In this document: piece after piece, positions 9,884 to 19,711 of the stretch
How the letters are laid out: every line of letters starts with the position of its first letter
How positions within the stretch are numbered: position 1 is the stretch's first letter
DNA from: Archangium sp.
GTDB lineage: Bacteria; Myxococcota; Myxococcia; Myxococcales; Myxococcaceae
Length of the DNA stretch: 64,000 nucleotides
Direction of reading: 5' to 3'
NCBI GenBank assembly: GCA_030681645.1
Contig: JAUXRX010000010.1
Location: 1-64,000 of the forward strand
Notes under the pieces: model-generated
Seen by the model: only the letters and a program-made list of their open reading frames with translations
Told to the model about the DNA's origin: nothing
Database searches by the model: none
Translations under genes and position numbers: made by a program

Positions 9884-10971
9884 GTGGAGGCTGTCCCGTT
9901 GTTTGAACTCCCCGTCGTCCCCGCCCCGGCCTGTGCCCACGCGCGCAGCTGCCCCATCAGCCACACCCCCTGTCCCGGCGAGTGCATCTACGCCGACATC
10001 ATGCAGAGCGTGCACCTGGGGGTCGCGGTCTTCGACCTCGACGCCCGCGCGCTGCTCTTCATCAACCGCGCCGGCGAGGGCTATTTCACCCGGCAGCGGC
10101 TGCAGCCGGACTTCGAGCTGCTGCGCCACCTCATGTTTCCCCCGGGCCTGCCGGTGGACAGCCTGCCGGTGGAGTACGCGGGCGAGCCGCTGCTGCTGGA
10201 CACGCGCCTCATCGGCTACACCCTGTACCGCTCGGGTCACCTGGCGTGGGCCTTCTTCCGCGACATCACCGAGAAGACGCGCCTCGAGACCATCGCCGAG
10301 GCAGCGGAGACGATGAACAACATCGGCTCCATCTTCTCGGCGGTGCGCCACGAGCTGGGCAACCCCATCAACTCGGTGAAGGCCGCCCTGAGCGTGCTGC
10401 GCGCCAACTTCGACACCTTCTCCCGCGAGTCGGTGCTCGACTACCTCGAGCAGATGGGGAACGAGCTGGGCCGCGTCGAGGTGCTGCTGCGCTCGCTGCG
10501 CAGCTTCTCCATGTACGAGCAGCTCGAGCCCGTCGCGGTCGAGCTGCGCCCCTTCCTCGAGTCCTTCGCCACGCTGGCGCGGGTCGACCTGCAACGGCGG
10601 GGCATCCGGCTGTCCCTGGCGCACCCGACGGAGTGCGTGGCCCTGGCCGACCCGCGCGCGCTGCGGCAGGCGCTGATCAACCTGGTGGCCAACGCCGCCG
10701 ACGCCGCCGAGGGCGTGAGCGACCCCGAGATCACGCTCTCCTCCGCGTGCGTCGACGGCCTGGCGCGGCTCTCGGTGGAGGACAACGGCGTGGGCATGAA
10801 CGCCGAACAACTCAGCGCCGCCTTCAAGCCCTTCCACACCACCAAGGCGCAAGGCACGGGCCTGGGCCTGGTGATCAGCCGCAAGCTGCTGCTCAAGATG
10901 GGCGGCACCGTCACCCTCGACTCGCGCCAGGGCCAGGGCACCCGGGTGCACCTCGCGTTGCCGGTGGCGCC

Positions 10972-10975
<4 letters not shown>
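9884..10975 (+). CDS. Sensor histidine kinase with N-terminal Cys cluster
   Basis: A 363-residue soluble kinase if translation starts at the GTG at 9884, just after a G-run; no upstream ATG in frame lies in plausible coding sequence. Residues 17-34 hold a CX5CX6CX3C cluster; a PAS-like domain follows (about 38-128). The H-box is AVRHELGNPINSVKAAL (phospho-His 156), the N-box NLVANAADAAE, G1 DNGVGMN and G2 GTGLGLVISRKLL. No membrane helix is present, so it should sense a cytoplasmic signal, possibly a metal or redox state through the Cys cluster (inference). Its TGA overlaps the ATG of the NtrC-type regulator gene (ATGA), marking a cognate pair. Confidence 0.9.
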
Positions 10976-12366
<1,391 letters not shown>

Positions 12367-12427
12367 CCTGCTGCCGGCCTGTTCCCCGCGCCGCCCGGGG
12401 GCACGGCGCTTGCTCAGTCGTCGCAGC

Positions 12428-13621
12428 ATGTCTGAAGGCGCCGTGCAGACAGTGTTGTTGGTGGACGACGAGGAATTCTTCCTCCGCTCGATGGTGGACG
12501 GCTTCGCCGCGCACCGCGCGAAGGTGAAGCTGCTCACTGCGGCCCATGGCCGGGCGGCGCTGCGGGTGCTGGAGCGCCAGCCGGTGGACCTGGTGGTGAC
12601 CGACCTGAAGATGCCGGAGATGGACGGCTTCGAGTTGGTGGCCGAGCTGAGCCGCTCGCGCCCGGGGCTGCCGGTGATCATCATGACGGCCTTCGGCACG
12701 CCGGAGATCGAAGATCGCCTGCGCGCCAACGGCATCACCCGTTCCCTGGACAAGCCGATCGACTTCCAGGCGCTGTCCCGCTCGGTGTTCGAGACGCTGG
12801 CGGCCTCGGCGAGCGGTCACCTGCGGGGCATCTCGCTGGCCACGCTGCTGCAGATGGTGGAGCTCGATCGAAAGACCTGCACGGTGCAGGTGAAGGCCGG
12901 CGGCAGGCAGGGCTCGCTGGTGTTCCGCGAGGGCCAGCTGCTCGACGCCGTCACCGGGAAGCACCACGGCGACGACGCGGCCCTGGAGATCCTCGGGTGG
13001 GACCAGGGCGCCATCGAGCTCGGCCCCGCCGCCACGCCCCGTTCGCGGACCGTCACCCGGCACCTGTCTGACCTGCTGATGGACGCCTTCCGTCTTCGCG
13101 ACGAGCGGGAGCGCCAGCCCCCCGAGGCAAGGCCCAACGACAGCGGGGAGAAGGTCTTCACCCCGCTGGACGATCACCTCACCGAAGACCTCACCCTCAT
13201 CCCCGTCGGTTTCCCCCAGGAGGCAGTACCCATGAGTGCACAGGACAAGTTGAAGGAACTCGCAGCCATCGAAGGCTTCTCAGGCGCGGCGGTCTACACC
13301 CCCACCGGCGAGGTGCTCGCGCTGGTGCAGGGCGACGTCGCCAACCTCAAGGACGTGGGGGTGCTGGCCAACACCGTGTTGCTCAACGCGCAGAAGTCGT
13401 CGCTCGAGATGGGCACCGGCCGCGGCCAGCAGGTGCACGTCGAGGCCGAGAACGCCCACCTGCTGGTGCGCTGCATGAACGAGGGCACCGACCCCATCCG
13501 CTCCCAGCCGGGCAAGGCCCACATTCACCTGGTGGTGGTGCTCAAGAACGACGCGAGCATCGGCCTGGCGAAGATGCGCATGACCAGCGTGGCGGCGAAG
13601 CTGGCGGAAGACTTCCGCTGA
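12428..13621 (+). CDS. Response regulator with DUF4388 (PATAN-like) and roadblock domains
   Basis: A 397-residue, three-domain protein: receiver (1-125, D59 in VVTDLKMPEMDG, K about 104), DUF4388/PATAN-like domain (about 135-245) and a C-terminal roadblock/LC7-like domain (about 270-397) of the kind seen in MglB and other regulators of small Ras-like GTPases. The ATG at 12428 is preferred over the in-frame TTG at 12410. It probably connects the upstream two-component pair to GTPase-controlled polarity or motility (inference from MglB/roadblock biology). An internal start at 13232 could yield the roadblock domain alone. Confidence 0.88.
   Translation: MSEGAVQTVLLVDDEEFFLRSMVDGFAAHRAKVKLLTAAHGRAALRVLERQPVDLVVTDLKMPEMDGFELVAELSRSRPGLPVIIMTAFGTPEIEDRLRANGITRSLDKPIDFQALSRSVFETLAASASGHLRGISLATLLQMVELDRKTCTVQVKAGGRQGSLVFREGQLLDAVTGKHHGDDAALEILGWDQGAIELGPAATPRSRTVTRHLSDLLMDAFRLRDERERQPPEARPNDSGEKVFTPLDDHLTEDLTLIPVGFPQEAVPMSAQDKLKELAAIEGFSGAAVYTPTGEVLALVQGDVANLKDVGVLANTVLLNAQKSSLEMGTGRGQQVHVEAENAHLLVRCMNEGTDPIRSQPGKAHIHLVVVLKNDASIGLAKMRMTSVAAKLAEDFR
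13218..13234 (+). promoter_or_regulatory. Strong internal ribosome binding site inside the roadblock gene
   Basis: A perfect AGGAGG (13218-13223) lies 8 nt before an in-frame ATG at 13232 within the regulator gene. Translation from here gives a 129-residue stand-alone roadblock protein beginning MSAQDKLKELAAIEG, with the domain boundary exactly at the new start. It is a better Shine-Dalgarno than that of the full-length start. Confidence 0.6.
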
Positions 13622-13649
13622 CCCTCGCCGGGCCCTGGCGGTGAGCTGA

Positions 13650-16600
13650 TCAGTACAACCCCCGCATGTAGACGGTGTACGGCTGCCCGGCGCACTTCTC
13701 CTGCCAGGTCACGTACACCGCCTGCTCGAGCTTGCTGAGGTGGGGCTTCGACGCGACGCACGCGGGGTTCACGTTGAGTGACGTTCCGCTCGGCGGGAGC
13801 ACTCGCGTCCCCACATCGCCGGTCGTGAAGTACAGGAAGAGCTGCCCGCTCTCGATGGTGGCGAGCCAGAAGATCGGGGCGGACCCGACGGAGAAGCCGT
13901 CGGCCAGCACGTCGATGAACGACACGCCGGCGTTCACCATCGTGCGCAGGTTGCCCGTGCTGCCGTGGTCGCCCGCGGCGCGGTTCTCGAAGACCACCTT
14001 CCCGTCGGTCTGCAGGAACGCGAAGTAGCAGGTGAACGCCGTGGTGACCCCCACGCGCACCTGGTTCAGCACCAGCCCGCTCGCCGCAGGGTTGTTGGTG
14101 AGCGGCACGCCGAAGTTCCCTGCGCCCAGGCGGGTGAGCGGGACGACCCGCGTGCCGCTGAGCACCGCGACGCAGGTCGCCTTCGAGCTGATGGTCTCGT
14201 ACGCCGCCGCCCCGACGACCTGCGAGCTCAAGTCGAAGCCCGCGCTGGTGTACGCGGTGGCCGCGTTGCCGACGTCCCAGGCGCCCCCGTCGAGCTCGGC
14301 GAGCCGCAGCGTGGTCCCCGCCATGAAGAACGAGCCGAGCGCATTGCCGTGGCTGAACACGAGGCCCGGGGCCGTGGGCAGCGCGCCGCCATCGAGGCTC
14401 CACGCGGTGCCTGGGGTCGGTTGAAAATACGGCGTGCCGGCGTGCACGAAGAGAGGGTTGGTGTCGCTCGCTCCGGCGGGGAGGCCCGCCGCGAAGGGGT
14501 CCTGCGTCGGCGCACACGGAGGGCTCGCGCACGACGAGAGCAGCCCGGTCGAGGCCTGCACCGCCGTCGCGCCGACGCGCGCGAGCACCAGCGCCGAGTG
14601 CTGCCCGATGACCGGGCTGGGCGAGAGCAGCGTCGCGGGCGCGGTCTCGATGACCTGCTCGCTCGTGGCGAGCTGGATCAGCGGCGTCCAGCGCACCTCG
14701 GCGGCGAACGAGGCGCGGAACTGCGCGTTGCCATCGGGCGGCACCAACGCGTTCCCCACCACGTCGTCGACGTTCCCCGGCGTGAGACGGAACTCCCACA
14801 GCTCGTTGACCGTGGGCGGAGGCCGCGTCACCAGCATCAACTGCTCGTCGCGGTAGAGCCGGCTCACCAACGTGGACGCCGCGGCGGGCAGTCGCACCAC
14901 GTCGCTGCCCGCGAAGCTCTGCGTCATCGCTTCGTCGAAGGTGAGCAGCGTGCCCATCGAGCTGCCGGTGCCGGTGCTGCTGCTGAAGCCCAGGAGGTTC
15001 GGCCGCACGCGGTCCTGCGCGAACACCACCAGGCTCGAGCTCATCGAGCCCGGCGCGAGCGGCGGCCTGGTGGTGGCCGTCACCTGGAAGTCGTACCGCA
15101 GCGGCGGCCCCTCGGTGACGGGGGGAATGAAGGTGGTCGAGGGCAACGAGGGGTCGGTGATGGCCCACTGGGGAGGCACTCCGGCGTCGGACAACGCGAC
15201 CCACTGCCAGTCGTAGTTCGCGGTGTTCGCGTAGGCCGGCGCCATCGAGCCCGCGTCGAGGCGCGCGACGAGCGGAACGACGGTGCCTCCGTCGATGGTG
15301 AAGGCGGCGGCGGTCACCACCGACCAGGGCGAGCTGGGAATCGAGCCGGCGAGCAGGGTGATGGCGTGCTGGCGCTCGAGGCTCTCGAAGCCGAGGCCGT
15401 TGGTCACGTAGTGCGAGACGGTGAACTGCTGACCGAACGGCACGGTGCCGACGTCGAGCCGCAGCTGCGCGGCGTTCGCCAGCGGCGTGGTGGTGACGAC
15501 CGAGCTGGGCGAGGTGACCCAGCGGCGCGAGACGATGTTGCTGCCCACGGTGTCGCGGCTCGGGGTGGCGTCGATGATGGCGCTCTCCCCGCTGTACATC
15601 GAGGCGGGCAGCGAGCCCGCGTCGAAGAGCGCGAGCGGCCGGTCGCCGACGATGAAGCCGGTGGTCGTCTCACTGCTCACGCGGCCGAGGAGGTCGGTCA
15701 CCTGGAGCGAGACCGTGACCGCCGCGGGGGGCACCGGCAGGTCGATGAAGGGTGCTCCGGCGCTGACGCTGTTGTTCGCCGAGGGCCGCACCACGCCGCC
15801 GTCGCGCAGGCGTGCCAGGCCGGCGTCGATGGTCCAGGCATAGAGCGCGATGGCCGGCGTCCCGAGGGAGTTGGTGCCGTTGAGCTGCACCGGCCCCGCA
15901 TCAGCGAGGACGCGCACGGGGAGCGGCTCGATGAGGGCGACGGGGAACACGTCCGTGCCTGCGTCCGAGCCTGCGTCGGTCGAGCCTGCGTCGGTCGAGC
16001 CTGCGTCGGTCGAGCCTGCGTCGGTCGCGCCTGCGTCGGTCGCGCCTGCGTCGGTCGCGCCTGCGTCGGTCGCGCCTGCGTCGGTCGCGCCTGCGTCGGT
16101 CGCGCCCGCGTCGGTCGCGCCAGCGTCGGTGGTCGTGCCTGCGTCGGTGACGTCGGTGCCGCCATCGTACGAGGGGAAAACGGGAACCGGCGGGGCGGAG
16201 ACCGACATGCCAGGCACCAGCACGACGCTGGGCAGGATCACGTTCGGAACGCCGACGACGCGATTGATCAACCTGACGGTGCGATAGCCGTCCCTGGTGA
16301 AGGCGAAGGAACGCACGCCCGGTGGGACGGAGCTCATCGAGTACGCGCCAGGCGCCGAGGTCGCGGTCGCTTGCGTGAGGTCGGCCGTCACCGTGGTGCC
16401 GCTCGAGTCCTGCTGGTCCGCCAGCGTGGCCTCGCCACTCACCGTCGAGGACGTGAGCGGCAACCGCTGCAGCACGACCCGGTCGGCGACGAAGCGCTCG
16501 CCGCTGCGCAGCTCGAGCTTGAGCACCACGGGCGCGTACCCCTGTCGATAGAAGGCCAGCGAAACCGACCCCGTGGGCAGGTCGCGCAGCAGGAACTGGC

Positions 16601-17048
16601 CGGCGCGATTCGAGTACGTCGAGGCCACCTCGCCCTCGAGGAAGACCAGCGTGCCCTCGAGGTTGGGGTCGTCTTCGCGGGCGACGTCGCCCTGCACCGA
16701 CGCGTTCTGGCTGAGCGCCACGTCACCGAGCACCGTCGTCTTGCCGGGGCCGGCGTTGAGCGCCTCGAGGGTCAGCACGCGTGAGACCGAACCCGACGAG
16801 AGGCGCAGCGTGCCGGCCGACGTCCGCACCGGCGAGAGCTCGAAGCGCCCGTCATCGCCGGTGCGAAGGGTGATACCCGACTCGATGAGCGAGACCTCGG
16901 CCCCCACCGCGGGACGACCGGTCGACTCACCGGGCTGCGCCACGAGGATGCGGCCCGTGATGGAGCCGGCCCCGGGAGGCGGCGGCAGCTCGACATCGTG
17001 ACAACCCCAAAGCCAGCCACAGACAGCCAACCCGATGAGCTTTTTCAC
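13650..17048 (-). CDS. Large lipoprotein with carboxypeptidase-regulatory-like and Ig-like repeats
   Basis: A 1132-residue surface protein starting at a GTG (17048): [16 protein letters not shown] is a lipoprotein signal with the lipobox Cys at about 16. Residues about 25-265 contain two or three carboxypeptidase regulatory-like/SdrD-B-like beta domains, then comes a Thr-Asp-Ala-Gly repeat linker, then PKD/Ig-like segments and a long beta-rich C-terminus with an SbsA-type Ig segment (about 640-740, [18 protein letters not shown] and onward) and Cys-containing propeller-like repeats. The open frame extends upstream only as a shadow of gltS. Such modular lipoproteins are typical of myxobacterial outer surfaces; no enzymatic motif was found. 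Confidence 0.85.
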   Translation of the reverse strand: MKKLIGLAVCGWLWGCHDVELPPPPGAGSITGRILVAQPGESTGRPAVGAEVSLIESGITLRTGDDGRFELSPVRTSAGTLRLSSGSVSRVLTLEALNAGPGKTTVLGDVALSQNASVQGDVAREDDPNLEGTLVFLEGEVASTYSNRAGQFLLRDLPTGSVSLAFYRQGYAPVVLKLELRSGERFVADRVVLQRLPLTSSTVSGEATLADQQDSSGTTVTADLTQATATSAPGAYSMSSVPPGVRSFAFTRDGYRTVRLINRVVGVPNVILPSVVLVPGMSVSAPPVPVFPSYDGGTDVTDAGTTTDAGATDAGATDAGATDAGATDAGATDAGATDAGATDAGSTDAGSTDAGSTDAGSDAGTDVFPVALIEPLPVRVLADAGPVQLNGTNSLGTPAIALYAWTIDAGLARLRDGGVVRPSANNSVSAGAPFIDLPVPPAAVTVSLQVTDLLGRVSSETTTGFIVGDRPLALFDAGSLPASMYSGESAIIDATPSRDTVGSNIVSRRWVTSPSSVVTTTPLANAAQLRLDVGTVPFGQQFTVSHYVTNGLGFESLERQHAITLLAGSIPSSPWSVVTAAAFTIDGGTVVPLVARLDAGSMAPAYANTANYDWQWVALSDAGVPPQWAITDPSLPSTTFIPPVTEGPPLRYDFQVTATTRPPLAPGSMSSSLVVFAQDRVRPNLLGFSSSTGTGSSMGTLLTFDEAMTQSFAGSDVVRLPAAASTLVSRLYRDEQLMLVTRPPPTVNELWEFRLTPGNVDDVVGNALVPPDGNAQFRASFAAEVRWTPLIQLATSEQVIETAPATLLSPSPVIGQHSALVLARVGATAVQASTGLLSSCASPPCAPTQDPFAAGLPAGASDTNPLFVHAGTPYFQPTPGTAWSLDGGALPTAPGLVFSHGNALGSFFMAGTTLRLAELDGGAWDVGNAATAYTSAGFDLSSQVVGAAAYETISSKATCVAVLSGTRVVPLTRLGAGNFGVPLTNNPAASGLVLNQVRVGVTTAFTCYFAFLQTDGKVVFENRAAGDHGSTGNLRTMVNAGVSFIDVLADGFSVGSAPIFWLATIESGQLFLYFTTGDVGTRVLPPSGTSLNVNPACVASKPHLSKLEQAVYVTWQEKCAGQPYTVYMRGLY
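15957..16149. repeat. 15-bp coding tandem repeat (Thr-Asp-Ala-Gly linker)
   Basis: About a dozen copies of a 15-nt unit (GCCTGCGTCGGTCGC and the GAG variant) encode alternating TDAGA and TDAGS pentapeptides within the large lipoprotein. Seven TDAGA units sit next to four TDAGS units, so the array shows block-wise expansion. It should be length-variable between strains. Confidence 0.9.
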
Positions 17049-17125
17049 GCGCCCATTTCTACACGCGTGCCCGTCGAAGCACGACCTCAACCGACCCCGG
17101 GCCCTCGCGTCGTCAGGATTCAGGC

Positions 17126-18352
17126 TCAGCGCAGAAGGTTGAGGGCGGCGGTGATCGCCAGGTTGTTCACCACGTCGATGAAGAACGCCCCCACCATGGG
17201 CACCACCAGGAAGGCGCGCGGGGCGGGGCCGTACTTCTCGGCCAGCGACTCCATGTTGGCCATGGCGTTGGCGGTGGTGCCCAGCATGAAGCCGGTGAAG
17301 CCCGCGCCCATCACCGCCGCTTCGTAGTCTTTGCCCATCAGCCTGAAGACCAGCAACGGCGTGGCCGCGGCGACGATCAGCGTCTGCACCCCCAGCAGCA
17401 CCACCAACGGGACGGCGAGGTGGCGCAGCTCCCAGAGCTTGAGCGTCATCAGCGCTTGCACCAGGAAGAACGCGAGCGCGACGGTGCCTACGTCGTCGAT
17501 CAGGCGCTGCGAGAGCTTGAGCCACTTCGTCTTCTCGTCGAGGTTTCGCAGCACCACCGCGACGATCATCGCGCCGATGTAGGCGGGCAACGTCACGCCC
17601 CGTGCCTTGAGCCACGCGCTCAAGATCGAGCCCAGCCACATCGCCACCAGGATGATGCCCACCGTCTGCATCAGCCCGAAGGCCTCGGAGTCTTCACCGC
17701 GGGGGGCGGGACGCTCGGGCTGTTCCAGGGCTGCCTCCACCACGTGCGCCGCAGGCTCCGGGCGCGCGGGGCTGCCTGGGCCCTTCGCCAGCCGGTGCCG
17801 CTCGATGAGCCAGGTGCTCAGCGGTCCGCCGAGCAAGCCACCCAGCACGATCCCCGCCATCGCCGCGGCGAGCGCCACCGTGCCGGCCGCGGGAATGCCC
17901 GCTTCTTCGAAGAGCGGAGCGAACGCCGCGCCCGTGGCGGGTCCACCGGCCAGCGTCACCGAGCCGGCCAGCACGCCCAGGAGCGGGTGTTGCCCCATCA
18001 GCATCGCCAGCCCCGCGCCCACCACGTTCTGCACCACGATGAACAGCGAGCAGATCGCCAGCAGCGCGCCCACCAGGGGACCGCCGCGCCTGAGCAGGCC
18101 GAAGCTCGCCCCGAAGCCGACGGTGGTGAAGAAGGCGATCATCAGCGGCGACTGCCAGGTGGTGTCGAGCTCGAGCGGTGCGTAGTCCCAGATGCGGCAG
18201 ACGGCGGTGAAGAGAGAGACCAGCAGCCCGCCGATCACCGGCGCGGGGATGTTCAGCTTCGCCAGCGGGGCGATGCGCGCTCGCAGGAAGTAGCCGATGG
18301 CCAGCACCACCGCGGCGAAGCCCAGGGTCTGAATCGCGTCGAGCTTGAGCAT
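17126..18352 (-). CDS. gltS: Sodium:glutamate symporter
   Basis: A 408-residue membrane protein of GltS family length, with about ten hydrophobic helices in two inverted halves separated by a charged Arg/Pro/Glu-rich loop (about residues 185-225). Family motifs include NIPAPVIGGLL near the N-terminus, LAGSVTLAGGPATGAAFAP in the first re-entrant loop and GFTGFMLGTTANAMANME in the second. It imports L-glutamate with Na+. The gene ends 77 nt downstream of the start of the large lipoprotein, on the same strand, and starts close to the end of the 18.4 kb small membrane protein gene (4 nt), so it may be co-transcribed with the AbiEii cluster. Confidence 0.93.
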   Translation of the reverse strand: MLKLDAIQTLGFAAVVLAIGYFLRARIAPLAKLNIPAPVIGGLLVSLFTAVCRIWDYAPLELDTTWQSPLMIAFFTTVGFGASFGLLRRGGPLVGALLAICSLFIVVQNVVGAGLAMLMGQHPLLGVLAGSVTLAGGPATGAAFAPLFEEAGIPAAGTVALAAAMAGIVLGGLLGGPLSTWLIERHRLAKGPGSPARPEPAAHVVEAALEQPERPAPRGEDSEAFGLMQTVGIILVAMWLGSILSAWLKARGVTLPAYIGAMIVAVVLRNLDEKTKWLKLSQRLIDDVGTVALAFFLVQALMTLKLWELRHLAVPLVVLLGVQTLIVAAATPLLVFRLMGKDYEAAVMGAGFTGFMLGTTANAMANMESLAEKYGPAPRAFLVVPMVGAFFIDVVNNLAITAALNLLR

Positions 18353-18356
18353 CAGG

Positions 18357-18671
18357 TCAACGGCCTCGCGTGAAGCCCTCGACGACGGACCAGGCCACCG
18401 TCGCCACGATCCAGAGGACGGAGAGGAGCGCCGCCACCGCCGCCGCGCCGCCGACGAACAGCGCCAACCGCAGTCCGCGGCTCTCCATGATGCGCTTGGC
18501 GAGCGCGAGCGGCTGCTGGGTGGGGTCGGGCTGCGGCTGGGGGCCCAGGCCGAGGCTGCCGAGGATCACCTTGATGTCCTCCTCACGCGCGCCCTCACCC
18601 AGGAGCACCCGGTGGATCTCAGCGGCGGTCATGCCCTTGCTCTGGAGCTGCCTGGCGCGTTCGTAGAGCAC
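18357..18671 (-). CDS. Small helical protein with one membrane helix
   Basis: A 104-residue protein if started at the GTG at 18671, which has GAGGAA about 7 nt upstream and lies 10 nt after the stop of the nucleotidyltransferase gene; the ATG at 18722 would overlap that gene by 41 nt. An N-terminal helical segment (LQSKGMTAAEIHRVLL, resembling a short winged-helix or SHOCT-like hairpin) is followed by a Pro/Gln linker and one transmembrane helix (about residues 70-95). The family was not recognised. Its position suggests a third member of the AbiEii-type cluster or merely a co-transcribed gene. Confidence 0.55.
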   Translation of the reverse strand: MLYERARQLQSKGMTAAEIHRVLLGEGAREEDIKVILGSLGLGPQPQPDPTQQPLALAKRIMESRGLRLALFVGGAAAVAALLSVLWIVATVAWSVVEGFTRGR

Positions 18672-18681
18672 GTGCGCTTCC

Positions 18682-19332
18682 TCAGTTCCTGGCAAGCCGC
18701 CGCAGGCGCTCACTGAGCCCATCGCGAAAGGCCTCCAGCTCCTGCGACGTCAGCGGCGACAACATCATGGGCAGCGGAGCCACCGGAAACTGGTCGAGCA
18801 GCCAGCCCATGATCGCCGGGTCCATGCCGGCGTCTTTCTTGAGCGCGAGTTCGAGATCCGCATCCGCCGGAAAGCCTGCGCGCTCGAGGAACAGCACATC
18901 GACGAGGTCGCGCGGCTCGGACCGCGAGAGCAGGCACGTCAGCTTCGAGGCCCGGAGATCCTCGAGCGAGAGCACCTCCACGCCGTCGATGAGCTGCGGC
19001 GGTGCGAGCTCCGGGGTGCCGTCGACAGCGAGGTCGACGTCGACGCGCTGATTGGGGAGTTGCAGCTCCGCCCGGATGAAGGTGCCCGCGTCCTGAACCA
19101 TCTTGATGCTGCCGCCCACTGCGCTCGCCGCCTCAGACAGTGCATCGGCGAGGCGACGCAATGACGGCCGGTCGCGCACGAAGAGATCGACGTCCTTGGA
19201 GAGGCGGTGTCCCAGGTACGCGCCGCTGAGCGCCACGCCTCCGGCCAGGGAGCAACGCACGCGCGCCTGGCACTCGCGGATGAAGCGCAATACCTCCGGC
19301 GAGGCGATGCGGGCATCAAACGCGGTGAGCAT
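18682..19332 (-). CDS. AbiEii/AbiGii-type nucleotidyltransferase
   Basis: A 216-residue cytoplasmic protein. It contains the nucleotidyltransferase signature LAGGVALSGAYLGHRLSKDV followed by DLFV, i.e. the GG-x-ALS and DxD-like catalytic motif, and a second acidic residue in RVDVDLAVDG. This is the AbiEii toxin fold, which in studied examples blocks growth by nucleotidylating tRNA. It overlaps by 17 nt the upstream 105-residue gene, as in coupled toxin-antitoxin pairs. The partner here is not a classical AbiEi wHTH antitoxin. Whether it acts as toxin or housekeeping enzyme cannot be told from sequence. Confidence 0.8.
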   Translation of the reverse strand: MLTAFDARIASPEVLRFIRECQARVRCSLAGGVALSGAYLGHRLSKDVDLFVRDRPSLRRLADALSEAASAVGGSIKMVQDAGTFIRAELQLPNQRVDVDLAVDGTPELAPPQLIDGVEVLSLEDLRASKLTCLLSRSEPRDLVDVLFLERAGFPADADLELALKKDAGMDPAIMGWLLDQFPVAPLPMMLSPLTSQELEAFRDGLSERLRRLARN

Positions 19333-19633
19333 GGGCCTCCGGTGGCGGCCAGGGGAGCAACGGGAGCTCCAGCAGCCAGGCCCACCGCGCCCGTGCCTTG
19401 CCCAGATAGCGCGTGAGGTGCGGCCACATTGCGACGATGTCCTGCTCGTTCACGAACAACCAGACGTCACGAGAGTTCGCTTCGCGCAGCAGCGCGCCCA
19501 TCCAGTAGGCGCGGGTGTCGAGGTCGGGTGAAGCGAGCTCGCGCCGAAGATCAGCCACGGTCGCGTCGAGCCACCACAGGAAGTAGGGCCGGTGCTCCGG
19601 CTCGCGGAGCTCCTCTGTGGTCGGAGGCAGCAT
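19316..19633 (-). CDS. Predicted partner (antitoxin-like) of the AbiEii nucleotidyltransferase
   Basis: A 105-residue protein whose core RPYFLWWLDATVADLRRELA and AYWMGALLREANSRDVWLF segments form an Ala/Leu/Arg-rich helical fold with several Trp. I recall the same small protein upstream of AbiEii-type nucleotidyltransferases in other bacteria, but cannot name a family. Start ATG 19633 is preferred: the longer frame (to a GTG at 19687) runs into REP-B repeat sequence. AAGGAG directly abuts the ATG, giving an unusual zero spacing, so the start is uncertain. The 17-nt overlap with the next gene implies coupled translation. Confidence 0.6.
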   Translation of the reverse strand: MLPPTTEELREPEHRPYFLWWLDATVADLRRELASPDLDTRAYWMGALLREANSRDVWLFVNEQDIVAMWPHLTRYLGKARARWAWLLELPLLPWPPPEAHAHRV

Positions 19634-19660
19634 CTCCTTCGAAGCTACACCATCCCGACG

Positions 19661-19706
19661 CCCCTCACCCCGACCCTCTCCCCGCACGCGGGGAGAGGGA
19701 GCCCAG
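19661..19706. repeat. REP-B palindromic repeat
   Basis: CCCCTCACCCCGACCCTCTC, then CCCGCACGCGGGGAGAGGGAG; the CTCTCCCCGC and GCGGGGAGAG arms form a 10-bp stem. It lies between the giant repeat-protein gene end and the AbiEii pair and could act as a terminator-like hairpin. Related copies are at 32974, 36115, 45194, 47060 and 61679. Confidence 0.8.
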
Positions 19707-19711
19707 GGGGT

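Noticed and set aside
15957..16149. CRISPR-like array
   Set aside because: The 15-bp repeat has no spacers and is a coding tandem repeat.
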